Below, in pieces: positions 8,614-16,534 of a DNA stretch of 59,196 nucleotides (positions are counted from its first letter, which is position 1; every line of letters begins with the position of its first letter). The stretch comes from Bacillota bacterium (GTDB taxonomy: Bacteria > Bacillota > Clostridia > Acetivibrionales > DUMC01). Both the position numbers and the translations under genes were made by a program. The DNA lies in the NCBI GenBank assembly GCA_013314855.1, contig JABUEW010000005.1, positions 1 through 59,196 of the forward strand, in the 5' to 3' direction. Under the pieces are notes generated by a model. That model was not told the origin of the DNA and ran no database searches. It worked only from the letters and a program-made list of their open reading frames with translations.

Positions 8614-9498
8614 ATGTTCCGCATTGGAATTATAGGTTCAGATAACAGTCATGCAGATGCTTTTTCAAAGTTAGTGAATATTCCTGATCCCAAAACAGGC
8701 GAGTTTTTATTTCCTGATTGTAAAATAACAGGGATATTCGGGCTGGAAAAAAAACGTACCGAAGAAGTTGCAGCTAACGGAAAAATTGATTTTATTGCAG
8801 AAAAGCCTGAAGACCTTATGGATAAGGTAGATGCCGTAATGGTGGTATTCCGCCATGGGGATTTGCATGCTCAATATGCTCTTCCGTTTATAAAGGCTGG
8901 AATACCCACGTGGATAGATAAGCCATTTACAATAAAAAATGAAGACGCACTCAGCCTCATTAATGCAGCAAGGGAACACAATACTCTTCTTACGGGAGGT
9001 TCCACCTGTAAATACGCTTATGATGTGCTAATGTTAAAAAATGCGGTGGAAGCTGGAAGCAGAATAGGGAAAATAAAATCGGCAGTTTTGAATTTCCCCG
9101 CAACCCTGGAAAATGAATATGGGGGAATATATTTCTATGGGGCACACCTGGCAGAAATGACCATGGCAGCTTTCGGATATAATGCAAAATCAGTAGTTGC
9201 CAATGAAAATAACGGCTCTGTAATTGCAACAGTAAATTATGAAAACTATCAAGTTGTTATGAACTTTATACCCGATTCAAAAGAATACTATGCAATAGTT
9301 TACGGTGAAAAAGGTACAATGTTCAGAGAAATTGATATATCTTTCGTTTATCGCCTTGGATTCGAAAAGTTTGTTGAAATGTTAAGGACTAAGAAACTGC
9401 CTATGCCTCTTGAACATCTGTATGCACCCGTGGCACTACTTAACGCTGTAGCAGAATCTTATAAATCTAAGAAGGAAGTAGCTCTGAAGCTAATATAA
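8614..9498 (+). CDS. Gfo/Idh/MocA family NAD(P)-dependent dehydrogenase
   Basis: An N-terminal Rossmann domain (FRIGIIGSDNSHADAF at the start) is followed by the family's substrate Lys motif as WIDKPFT (residues ~105-110, normally EKP) and a C-terminal alpha/beta domain. 294 residues is short for the family (usually 330-370), mainly in the C-terminal sheet. The ribosome site AAGGACGGTGG precedes ATG 8614. It is followed 76 bases later by a DegT aminotransferase, suggesting oxidation of a sugar or cyclitol hydroxyl and then transamination. The reaction is inferred from the pairing, not seen. Confidence 0.85.
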   Translation: MFRIGIIGSDNSHADAFSKLVNIPDPKTGEFLFPDCKITGIFGLEKKRTEEVAANGKIDFIAEKPEDLMDKVDAVMVVFRHGDLHAQYALPFIKAGIPTWIDKPFTIKNEDALSLINAAREHNTLLTGGSTCKYAYDVLMLKNAVEAGSRIGKIKSAVLNFPATLENEYGGIYFYGAHLAEMTMAAFGYNAKSVVANENNGSVIATVNYENYQVVMNFIPDSKEYYAIVYGEKGTMFREIDISFVYRLGFEKFVEMLRTKKLPMPLEHLYAPVALLNAVAESYKSKKEVALKLI

Positions 9499-9574
9499 AC
9501 TAATATGATAAATGCTGTTAAATAATACAATTAACAAATATTTACAATAAATATTTAAATGGTAGGTGAATTGT

Positions 9575-10825
9575 ATGGGTGAACTTGCATTATTCGGAGG
9601 AGAAAAGGTTAAAACCACTCCTTTTGGAACCGGTAAAAGATTCGGGGAAGAAGAGCTCCAACAACTAAAGGAAGCATTAGATCAAAACACTCTTTTCTAT
9701 TGGGCAGGTAATAAAGTTAAAGACTTCACAAAGAAATTTGCAAATCTTTACGGAGTAAAGCATTGTGTTGCTACATCTTCAGGTACCGCTTCCCTGCATG
9801 TTGCTCTTGGCGCAATAGGAGTTACCTGCGGGGACGAGATAATTACATCTCCTATAACAGACATGGGAACTGTAATTGGAATTCTTTATCAAAATGCCAT
9901 ACCGGTATTTGCTGACCTGGACCCGCATACTTATAATCTGGATCCGAAGTCTGTAGAAGAAAAGATATCCGACAAGACAAAAGCAATCATTGTCGTACAC
10001 CTGGCCGGTAACGCTGCAGATATGGATGCTATTATGGATATAGCAAAAAAACATAATCTTAAGGTTATTGAAGACTGTGCTCAAAGCTACATGTGCTATT
10101 ATAAAGGAAGGCTTGCCGGGACAATAGGTGACATAGGGTGTTTCAGCCTTAACGATTTTAAACATATTTCCGTTGGTGATGGCGGAATGTTGATTATGAA
10201 TGACGATGAACTATATGAAAAAGCCTTCAGATTTGCAGACAAGAATTACAATAGGCTTGCAACAGATCCTGTAGCCACAAGGGCTATACAGTACCTTGCT
10301 CCAAATTACAGGATGAATGAACTTATGGGTGCGGTAGCCATTGCACAACTGGATAGAGTTGAGTCAATATGTGAAAGAAGAAATGCATACGGCGATGCCC
10401 TTACAAAAGGAATAACAGGCTTACCGGGCATATATCCTCATAAAGTACTTGAAGGGTGTAAATCTTCCTATTGGTTCTATATGTTCCGGGTAGATGAAAA
10501 TATATTAGGTGTAAGCAGGAATGATTTTTCTAAAGCCCTTGCTGCTGAAGGCATACCTAATGGAGCAGGTTATATACCTATATGTGTTTATGAATATGAT
10601 ATCTTTACAAAGAAAAATGCCTATCCAGGAACAGATTGCCCCTTTGGCTGCAAATATTATGGAAAGAATATTGAGTATCATAAGGGATTATGTCCAACCG
10701 CTGAAGAAATTTTGAAGACGGCAATAACAATCCCTGTAAAGGAATACTATACCCAACAGGATTTAGCAGATGTCATTGCCGGGATAAGGAAAGTTGCCGA
10801 GTATTATTATAACATGAAAAAGTAG
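9575..10825 (+). CDS. DegT/DnrJ/EryC1/StrS family aminotransferase (second copy)
   Basis: Same family as 5939-7270 but clearly diverged. ATSSGTASLHVAL (near 70), IEDCAQSYMCYYKG (near 160) and FSLNDFKHISVGDGGML (near 190, Schiff-base Lys in NDFK) are all intact. About 416 residues. ATG 9575 is chosen because GGTAGGTG lies ~7 bases upstream; GTG 9566 is inside that site. The C-terminal third is Cys-rich (DCPFGCKYYG). It follows the Gfo/Idh gene and is likely its co-transcribed partner. Confidence 0.87.
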   Translation: MGELALFGGEKVKTTPFGTGKRFGEEELQQLKEALDQNTLFYWAGNKVKDFTKKFANLYGVKHCVATSSGTASLHVALGAIGVTCGDEIITSPITDMGTVIGILYQNAIPVFADLDPHTYNLDPKSVEEKISDKTKAIIVVHLAGNAADMDAIMDIAKKHNLKVIEDCAQSYMCYYKGRLAGTIGDIGCFSLNDFKHISVGDGGMLIMNDDELYEKAFRFADKNYNRLATDPVATRAIQYLAPNYRMNELMGAVAIAQLDRVESICERRNAYGDALTKGITGLPGIYPHKVLEGCKSSYWFYMFRVDENILGVSRNDFSKALAAEGIPNGAGYIPICVYEYDIFTKKNAYPGTDCPFGCKYYGKNIEYHKGLCPTAEEILKTAITIPVKEYYTQQDLADVIAGIRKVAEYYYNMKK

Positions 10826-10843
10826 TTTAGCAAAATGTTGAAA

Positions 10844-10889
10844 GGTGTAAAAGGGGCACATTTTCTTCAAACTTCCGAAAATGCAACCC
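10844..10889. repeat. Hairpin repeat, copy B
   Basis: GGTGTAAAAGGGGCACATTTTC leads into a stem CATTTTC...GAAAATG and closes with CAACCC. It has the same architecture as the copy at 90-134. It sits directly after the DegT stop and could also act in 3'-end formation. Confidence 0.6.
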
Positions 10890-10897
10890 AAAACATA

Positions 10898-10926
10898 TTG
10901 CAATAGACTCTTGATTATATTATAAT
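10898..10926 (+). promoter_or_regulatory. Sigma-A promoter of the Mn2+ riboswitch/ATPase transcript
   Basis: TTGCAA (10898-10903), a 17-base spacer and a perfect TATAAT (10921-10926), ~35-40 bases before the riboswitch core. Confidence 0.75.
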
Positions 10927-10963
10927 TGTAACAAGCACTCAAGAAATGATGACGTAAAATTGT

Positions 10964-11042
10964 TAAGAGGGAGTAGCTTTAAATTATAAAGTCAACAACC
11001 GGCAATTTTTTGCCTGGCTTTATAATCCCACGTGGAAAGCAA
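10964..11042 (+). ncRNA. yybP-ykoY (manganese) riboswitch aptamer
   Basis: The leader contains AGAGGGAGTAGC near its 5' end (consensus GGGGAGUAGC), the three-way-junction segment GTCAACAACCGGC, GCCTGGC, and the closing GCAAGACTTTT, which are the conserved landmarks of the yybP-ykoY class. This class binds Mn2+ and commonly precedes cation-export P-type ATPases. The 3' strand of the aptamer leads directly into the terminator stem at 11043. Identification is by motif recall; a covariance-model scan was not run. Confidence 0.8.
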
Positions 11043-11090
11043 GACTTTTAACATAATTCAGTTTAAGGATTATGTTAAAAGTCTTTTTTT
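11043..11090 (+). terminator. Riboswitch-controlled intrinsic terminator
   Basis: GACTTTTAACATAA (11043-11056) pairs perfectly with TTATGTTAAAAGTC (11070-11083), followed by a run of seven T. It lies between the Mn2+ aptamer and the ATPase gene, the standard position for a metal-released attenuator. Confidence 0.9.
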
Positions 11091-11151
11091 GTTGTATTAT
11101 TTGTTTAAAAGTATTTTAAAAAGAATATAATGTAAATAAGAGGGAGAGAGG

Positions 11152-11172
11152 ATGGATAAATACTATGGATAA
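11152..11172 (+). CDS. Possible 6-codon leader ORF overlapping the ATPase start
   Basis: ATG GAT AAA TAC TAT GGA TAA. It begins 5-7 bases after GGGAGAGAGG, a better-placed ribosome site than the one available to the ATPase ATG (11165), which lies ~18 bases from the same site. Its stop overlaps the first codons of the ATPase. Termination-reinitiation coupling is possible, or the ribosome site may simply serve the downstream start inefficiently. Confidence 0.3.
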   Translation: MDKYYG

Positions 11173-13834
11173 AGATAAACTTCAAGAAACACGTTCAAAG
11201 GAAATTAAGGAAATTCTTTTTCATACAATTTCGGTAGAAAAAACGCTTCAATATTTAAACACGGATTTAAACGGCTTAACGGAAGAAGAAGCCCTTAAAA
11301 GAAAATCTATATATGGCAGCAATCTTCTTGAGGAAGGGGAACGTAAAACCCTTTTCCTCATGTTCTTGGAGCAATTTAAGAATGTAATGGTTCTTGTCCT
11401 TCTTGTGGCTGCTGCTATATCGGGGTTTTTAAAAGAGATTACCGATACAATAATAATCTTAGCTGTTGTAATAATAAATGCTATCCTTGGAGTAATCCAG
11501 GAAAGTAAAGCTGAACGAGCCCTGGAAGCTTTGAAGAAAATGTCTTCTCCATACTCAAAAGTAAAAAGAAACGGTAATGTAACCTTATTAAAAACTGAAG
11601 AAATAGTTCCCGGTGATATAGTTTTACTTGAAGCAGGAGACTTCGTACCTGCCGATATGAGATTGGTAGAATCAGTAAATTTAAAGGTTGAAGAAGCGGC
11701 CCTTACAGGGGAATCGGTACCTGTCGAAAAGTTTACCCGGGAAATAAATGATAGGGATATTGTTATTGGAGATAGGAAAAATCTGGTTTTTTCCGGCAGC
11801 AGTGTTACATACGGCAGGGGTATGGGCGTTGTTACACATACAGGTATGAATACACAGGTAGGTAAAATAGCAGGATATATTACCAAAAGCAAGCCTGATG
11901 AGACCCCTCTCCAGAAAAAACTTGCCGAAATAGGGAAATATATCAGTATAGGTGTAATAGTTGTAGCTGTGATAATATTTATAACCGGGATGCTTAAAGG
12001 AAGAGAATTTCTCGAAATGTTCCTTATTTCAGTAAGCCTTGCTGTTGCAGCAATACCTGAAGGTCTTCCTGCTGTAGTAACCATAGTGCTTGCCATAGGT
12101 GTACAGAAAATGTCAAAGCGGAATGCAATAATAAGGAAACTACCCGCAGTTGAAACCCTGGGCAGTACAGATATTATATGCTCCGACAAAACAGGCACCC
12201 TTACACAAAATAAAATGACCGTAACTGAAGTTTATTTAGATGGAGGTTTAAAATTTGCCCATACTGTCACTTTACATGATAAGAATTTTAATATCTTTGC
12301 CCAAATTATGGCTCTTTGTAATGATTCCAGGGTAAAAAAGAAAGACGGGGAAGAAATTGAAGCTATTGGAGACCCTACAGAAACAGCACTGGTAAATTTT
12401 ATAATGAGCAAAGGACTCAATAAAGAAGAAATGGAGAGATCCATGCCAAGGGTAAATGAAATTCCTTTTGACTCTGAAAGAAAGCTTATGACTACTATCA
12501 ATCAACATGGCGAAAGATATAGAGTGCTGACTAAAGGTGCTCCCGATATGTTGTTAAAGTATTGTAGTAAAATATTAATAAATGATGAAATTTTACCTCT
12601 CTCTCAATCGCACCTTAAAGAAATTGAAAAGGCAAACAGCCTGATGGCGGGCAAGGCTTTAAGGGTACTTGCTATGGCTTTCAAAGATATAGATATTATA
12701 CCTGAAAATATATCCTCAGAAAATATTGAAAATGATTTGGTATTTGTTGGCCTAACCGGTATGATAGACCCCCCCAGGGTTGAAGTAAAAAACGCAGTGA
12801 AAGTATGCAGACAGGCAGGTATTAAACCCATAATGATAACAGGGGATCACAAAGACACCGCCATAGCAATAGCAAAAGAACTTGGTATAATAGCTGATAA
12901 CAGCCAAGTCATTACAGGCAGTGAACTTGATAAAATCAGCGACGATATATTTGAAGATCAAGTGGAGAAATATTTAGTATACGCCAGGGTATCTCCTGAA
13001 CATAAAGTAAGGATAGTTAAAGCATGGAAGAAAAAGGGAATGATTGTAGCCATGACCGGGGACGGAGTAAACGATGCCCCGGCTCTAAAAAGTGCTGACA
13101 TTGGCGTAGGAATGGGAATTACCGGTACTGATGTTTCTAAAAGTGTTTCAGATATGGTCCTGGCAGACGATAACTTTGCCACTATTGTAACAGCAGTTGA
13201 AGAGGGTAGGAGGATATACAGCAATATAAGGAAGGTTATACAGTTTCTTTTATCTGCCAACATGGGGGAAGTTATAACATTATTTATTGCTACCATGCTG
13301 AATTGGACCATCCTTTTCCCCATACATATATTGTGGATTAATCTGGTTACGGATACATTTCCTGCCCTTGCCCTGGGTGTCGAAAAGGCTGATAAGGATA
13401 TCATGACCCGCAAACCTGTAAAATCCAACAGTAGCATTTTTTCCGGCAATCTTGGAGTGAATATACTTTACCAGGGCATTCTAGAGGGTTTTATAACACT
13501 TGCCGTATATTATATAGGTTTTAAGAAGTATTCATCAAGTACTGCAATCACTATGGCTTTTGCTACATTGGGACTTATACAATTAGTACATTCTTTTAAT
13601 GTACGTTCAGGTATAAAATCAGCCTTTAATATAAGTTTTACATCAAATAAATACCTGGTATGGGCTTTTTTGTTGTCTGCTTTTCTCCAGATTTCTGTTA
13701 TTGCAGTACCATATTTGAATAACATTTTTAGGATAAGTCCCCTAAACTTTACCCAGTGGCTCATAGTAGCTACTGCATCATTATCAATTATACCTTTTGT
13801 AGAATTAGTAAAACTTATACAGAGGCATAAATAA
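11165..13834 (+). CDS. P-type (type II) Ca2+/Mn2+-transporting ATPase
   Basis: 889-residue membrane pump with the full P2 layout: N-terminal cation_ATPase_N domain, actuator loop with TGES near residue 180, PEGLP in the fourth membrane helix (near 298-302), phosphorylation motif DKTGTLT with Asp341, hinge TGDGVNDAP near 631-639, and six C-terminal helices. PEGLP and the absence of a heavy-metal domain place it with SERCA/PMCA-like bacterial pumps. The Mn2+ riboswitch upstream implies induction by manganese, so export of Mn2+ (with or without Ca2+) is the best guess. The start is ATG 11165 because the upstream ATG runs into a stop after six codons. Confidence 0.9.
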   Translation: MDKDKLQETRSKEIKEILFHTISVEKTLQYLNTDLNGLTEEEALKRKSIYGSNLLEEGERKTLFLMFLEQFKNVMVLVLLVAAAISGFLKEITDTIIILAVVIINAILGVIQESKAERALEALKKMSSPYSKVKRNGNVTLLKTEEIVPGDIVLLEAGDFVPADMRLVESVNLKVEEAALTGESVPVEKFTREINDRDIVIGDRKNLVFSGSSVTYGRGMGVVTHTGMNTQVGKIAGYITKSKPDETPLQKKLAEIGKYISIGVIVVAVIIFITGMLKGREFLEMFLISVSLAVAAIPEGLPAVVTIVLAIGVQKMSKRNAIIRKLPAVETLGSTDIICSDKTGTLTQNKMTVTEVYLDGGLKFAHTVTLHDKNFNIFAQIMALCNDSRVKKKDGEEIEAIGDPTETALVNFIMSKGLNKEEMERSMPRVNEIPFDSERKLMTTINQHGERYRVLTKGAPDMLLKYCSKILINDEILPLSQSHLKEIEKANSLMAGKALRVLAMAFKDIDIIPENISSENIENDLVFVGLTGMIDPPRVEVKNAVKVCRQAGIKPIMITGDHKDTAIAIAKELGIIADNSQVITGSELDKISDDIFEDQVEKYLVYARVSPEHKVRIVKAWKKKGMIVAMTGDGVNDAPALKSADIGVGMGITGTDVSKSVSDMVLADDNFATIVTAVEEGRRIYSNIRKVIQFLLSANMGEVITLFIATMLNWTILFPIHILWINLVTDTFPALALGVEKADKDIMTRKPVKSNSSIFSGNLGVNILYQGILEGFITLAVYYIGFKKYSSSTAITMAFATLGLIQLVHSFNVRSGIKSAFNISFTSNKYLVWAFLLSAFLQISVIAVPYLNNIFRISPLNFTQWLIVATASLSIIPFVELVKLIQRHK

Positions 13835-14086
13835 ATAGGCGCATTTTCTTTCCATGACCCATTATATTCCATAAACGGTGCTCCAGGCCTCTAGAGCCTG
13901 TAAATTCACTTCGGGGCAAATCAAACTCGCAAAATAATTTGACTGGAATTTAATAATATTTCAATGTAATTATTTTGCTCATACAGTTGATTTGCTTATC
14001 CCTCGTCGGATTAACAGGCTCTACGAGGCCTTGCGCAATGTTTCTGTCATTATATGGGTCATACATAGAAATGCGCATAAATAAAT
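13829..14086. mobile_element. MITE-like 258-bp element with long imperfect inverted arms
   Basis: The left half (13829 to ~13950) reads AAATAAATAGGCGCATTTTC, TGACCCAT, AGGCCTCTAGAGCCTG, GCAAATCAA, GCAAAATAATT. The reverse complement of the right half (~13960-14086) repeats the same blocks in the same order (TATGCGCATTT, TGACCCAT, AGGCCTCGTAGAGCCTG, GCAAATCAA, GCAAAATAATT). The whole forms one long hairpin with no ORF, which fits a non-autonomous transposable element or its relic. Its left end overlaps the ATPase stop codon. I see no clear target-site duplication. It fills the gap between the ATPase and the carboxypeptidase-like gene. Confidence 0.7.
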
Positions 14087-14153
14087 CCACAGGTTGACTT
14101 ATTACCCGGCAAATAACTATAATATAAGGTATAAGCTAAATGGAGGGTTAGGT

Positions 14154-15476
14154 ATGTTAAATATTTTAAAAAAGTTATTGTGTCAGGCTAATAGGGTATT
14201 TGTTTTTATAATATTGGCATGTATTTTACTATTACAAGCGGTACATGTAGCAGCAGTAAATAATATTCCTGATAACACAATCCCTCTTTATATTAACGGC
14301 GATAGCAATGACCTCAAAGATGACGGCCCTGAAATAAAAGCACCCTCCGCAATACTTATAGAAGCCGAAAGGGGCCAGATTCTTTATAAGAAGCAAGCTG
14401 ATAAAAAACTCCATATATCCACTGCCAATAAAATAATGACAGCCGTACTTGTTATTGAAAAAGGAGACCTTGAGTCAAAAGTTACAATCAGTAAGGAGTC
14501 TACTGCGTCAGAAGGTTCCGTTTTATTTCTTACTGTAGGAGAAAAATACACCGTAGAAGACTTGCTTAATGCAATAATACTTACAAATGCCAATGACGCA
14601 GCAAATGCACTGGCAGAATATATTGGCGGGGATATAAATAAATTTGTTGAAATTATGAACACTAAAGCTAAAGAATTGAATATGCAAAACACCTATTTTA
14701 CCAATCCTACGGGCCTATATGACAGTGCCCAGTATACCACTGCCAATGATATTGGCATCCTTATGAAATATGCCCTTGGTCTTCCCACGTTCAACAGGAT
14801 TTTTTCATACAGGGCTGTACCCTGGGTAGATAAAAAAGGTACGGATTTATTAACAAATTCAAATAGATTGTTCTGGGAATATGAAGGTGTTGATGGAGGA
14901 AAAACCGGATATATTCAAAAGGAACTGCAAACAGCTATTACTACTGCAACACGAAATGACAGAAGGCTTATAGCTATAGTTTTAGATGCCCCTGAAAATA
15001 GCGTCCTTCAAGATTCTGTCAAACTTCTGGATTATGGCTTTAATAATTTTAAAAAAGGTGTCCTGGTATCCAAAAATCAACCTTTAACAAGTATAACTAT
15101 TGGAGATAAAGAAATAAACTTAATTAGTACAAGTGATATTTATTACACATACCCTATTGGTGAAACTTATGTAAAAAGCTTTAGTTTTAACATATCTAAG
15201 AACCTCAAACCTCCAATAACAAAAAGCATGATTATAGGTATAGCCCGTTATACTTTACAGGACGGCACAATCATTGATGTTAACCTTTATCCGGAAACAG
15301 AAATACTGCCTCCAGATAATTTCTATACAACATTGGTGAAAAGGCTTAAGGAGAACAGGGATATTTTCATCCTGTTGATTTTCCTTATATGTATTGAAGT
15401 TTTAATTATACTTTATAAGATATTAAAAGCAATCGTAAAACTTATACAGTTTTTTAAAAGCAGGCGCAGCCTCTAA
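14154..15476 (+). CDS. D-alanyl-D-alanine carboxypeptidase-like (PBP5/DacF family) with altered active site
   Basis: 440 residues: a hydrophobic signal/anchor segment (residues ~12-34), a peptidase S11 domain, a PBP5-type C-terminal beta domain, then a C-terminal membrane helix (near 402-425) and basic tail. ATG 14154 follows GGAGGG. The family nucleophile motif SxxK appears as T90-A-N-K93, and SxN as N145-A-N147, while KTG (K250) is intact. Both catalytic Ser positions are therefore replaced, so D,D-carboxypeptidase activity and beta-lactam binding are doubtful. It may be a pseudoenzyme or use Thr as nucleophile. It stands alone, facing the activase operon tail to tail. Confidence 0.85.
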   Translation: MLNILKKLLCQANRVFVFIILACILLLQAVHVAAVNNIPDNTIPLYINGDSNDLKDDGPEIKAPSAILIEAERGQILYKKQADKKLHISTANKIMTAVLVIEKGDLESKVTISKESTASEGSVLFLTVGEKYTVEDLLNAIILTNANDAANALAEYIGGDINKFVEIMNTKAKELNMQNTYFTNPTGLYDSAQYTTANDIGILMKYALGLPTFNRIFSYRAVPWVDKKGTDLLTNSNRLFWEYEGVDGGKTGYIQKELQTAITTATRNDRRLIAIVLDAPENSVLQDSVKLLDYGFNNFKKGVLVSKNQPLTSITIGDKEINLISTSDIYYTYPIGETYVKSFSFNISKNLKPPITKSMIIGIARYTLQDGTIIDVNLYPETEILPPDNFYTTLVKRLKENRDIFILLIFLICIEVLIILYKILKAIVKLIQFFKSRRSL

Positions 15477-15512
15477 TCCCTTACATCCAGCTTTCCATAT
15501 ATTCCTCCTCCG

Positions 15513-15528
15513 CTGCACTAAAGTGCAG
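15513..15528. terminator. Palindrome between convergent genes
   Basis: CTGCACTAAAGTGCAG, a 6-bp stem with a TAAA loop, flanked by C/G runs that extend it. The identical 16-mer occurs at 39705-39720, also between convergent genes. Terminator function is inferred from position; the T-run is weak. Confidence 0.5.
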
Positions 15529-15559
15529 GGGGTACACCCCATTTTAATGGTGGGTAATT

Positions 15560-16534
15560 TTAAATACTAAATGCCCATTTTCCGCATCTGTCTCCCCACC
15601 TGGCAATTGCATTTCCATTAGATGATATTTCCACAACCTCACACATATTGGAACATCCGTTACATTCAATGCTTTTTGCCTCATAATTATCCTCTGCCGA
15701 CTTGAATCCTCTGAATTTAGTGCTGTTTTTTTGCGTCTTTTCCTTTGTCTTCTGCTTTGCAATCAATGCTGCACCATACGCCCCCATCACATCATAGTAC
15801 TTGGGAATTATTATATCCTTCTGTAGTGCTTTCTTAAAAGCAGCAACTATACCCACATTAGCTGCAACTCCGCCCTGAAACATTACCGGTTCTGATATAT
15901 CTTTACCTTTAGCCAGATTATTTAAATAGTTTCGGACCAGTCCTTCGCATAAGCCGCAAATAATGTCTTCAAGACTATGCCCCGCTTGCTGTTTGTGTAT
16001 CATATCCGATTCAGCAAAAACAGCACACCTTCCTGCTATTCTCACTGGTGATTTTGAACGCAATGCATATCCGCCAAACTCTTCTATCGGTATTCCCAGC
16101 CTGGCTGCCTGCCTGTCAAGAAAAGAACCGGTACCTGCAGCACATACTGTATTCATTGCAAAATCACATATTATTCCATTTTTTAGAAAAATAATTTTTG
16201 AATCCTGCCCCCCAATTTCCAGGATCGTCCTTACATCCGGTACAATTCTTTGAGCAGCAACAGCATGAGCGGTAATTTCGTTTTTAATTATATCTGCACC
16301 TGTAATAACGGCTGCAAGCTGTCTTCCACTTCCGGTAGCACCTACGCCGCAAATATTTACATTTCTACCCAAATGGTCTCCAAGAAGTTTCAAGCCCTCG
16401 CAAAGTACTTTTATTGGCTGACCGCTTGTTTTCAAATAGAGTTTCTCAATTATTTTATCATTTGTATCTATAACAACTAAATTCGTGCTTACTGAACCAA
16501 CATCAATCCCCAGATAATATGTATCTAAAGTCAA
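15560..16534 (-). CDS. Acyl-CoA dehydratase activase (BadF/BadG/HgdC-type ATPase)
   Basis: ASKHA-fold ATPase that in known systems passes an electron to 2-hydroxyacyl-CoA dehydratases from a bridging [4Fe-4S] cluster. Visible motifs: GIDVGSVSTNLVVID at the start, LEIGGQDSK, NTVCAAGTGSFLDRQA and GRCAVFAESDM (the two cluster Cys), and MFQGGVAANVG. A C-terminal extension has a CNGCSNMC motif and DRCGKW, potentially binding a second metal site. The start is taken as TTG 16534, preceded by GGAGAAAGG, overlapping the upstream gene by 32 bases. Last gene of a three-gene operon; no classical dehydratase alpha/beta pair follows. Confidence 0.85.
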   Translation of the reverse strand: MTLDTYYLGIDVGSVSTNLVVIDTNDKIIEKLYLKTSGQPIKVLCEGLKLLGDHLGRNVNICGVGATGSGRQLAAVITGADIIKNEITAHAVAAQRIVPDVRTILEIGGQDSKIIFLKNGIICDFAMNTVCAAGTGSFLDRQAARLGIPIEEFGGYALRSKSPVRIAGRCAVFAESDMIHKQQAGHSLEDIICGLCEGLVRNYLNNLAKGKDISEPVMFQGGVAANVGIVAAFKKALQKDIIIPKYYDVMGAYGAALIAKQKTKEKTQKNSTKFRGFKSAEDNYEAKSIECNGCSNMCEVVEISSNGNAIARWGDRCGKWAFSI

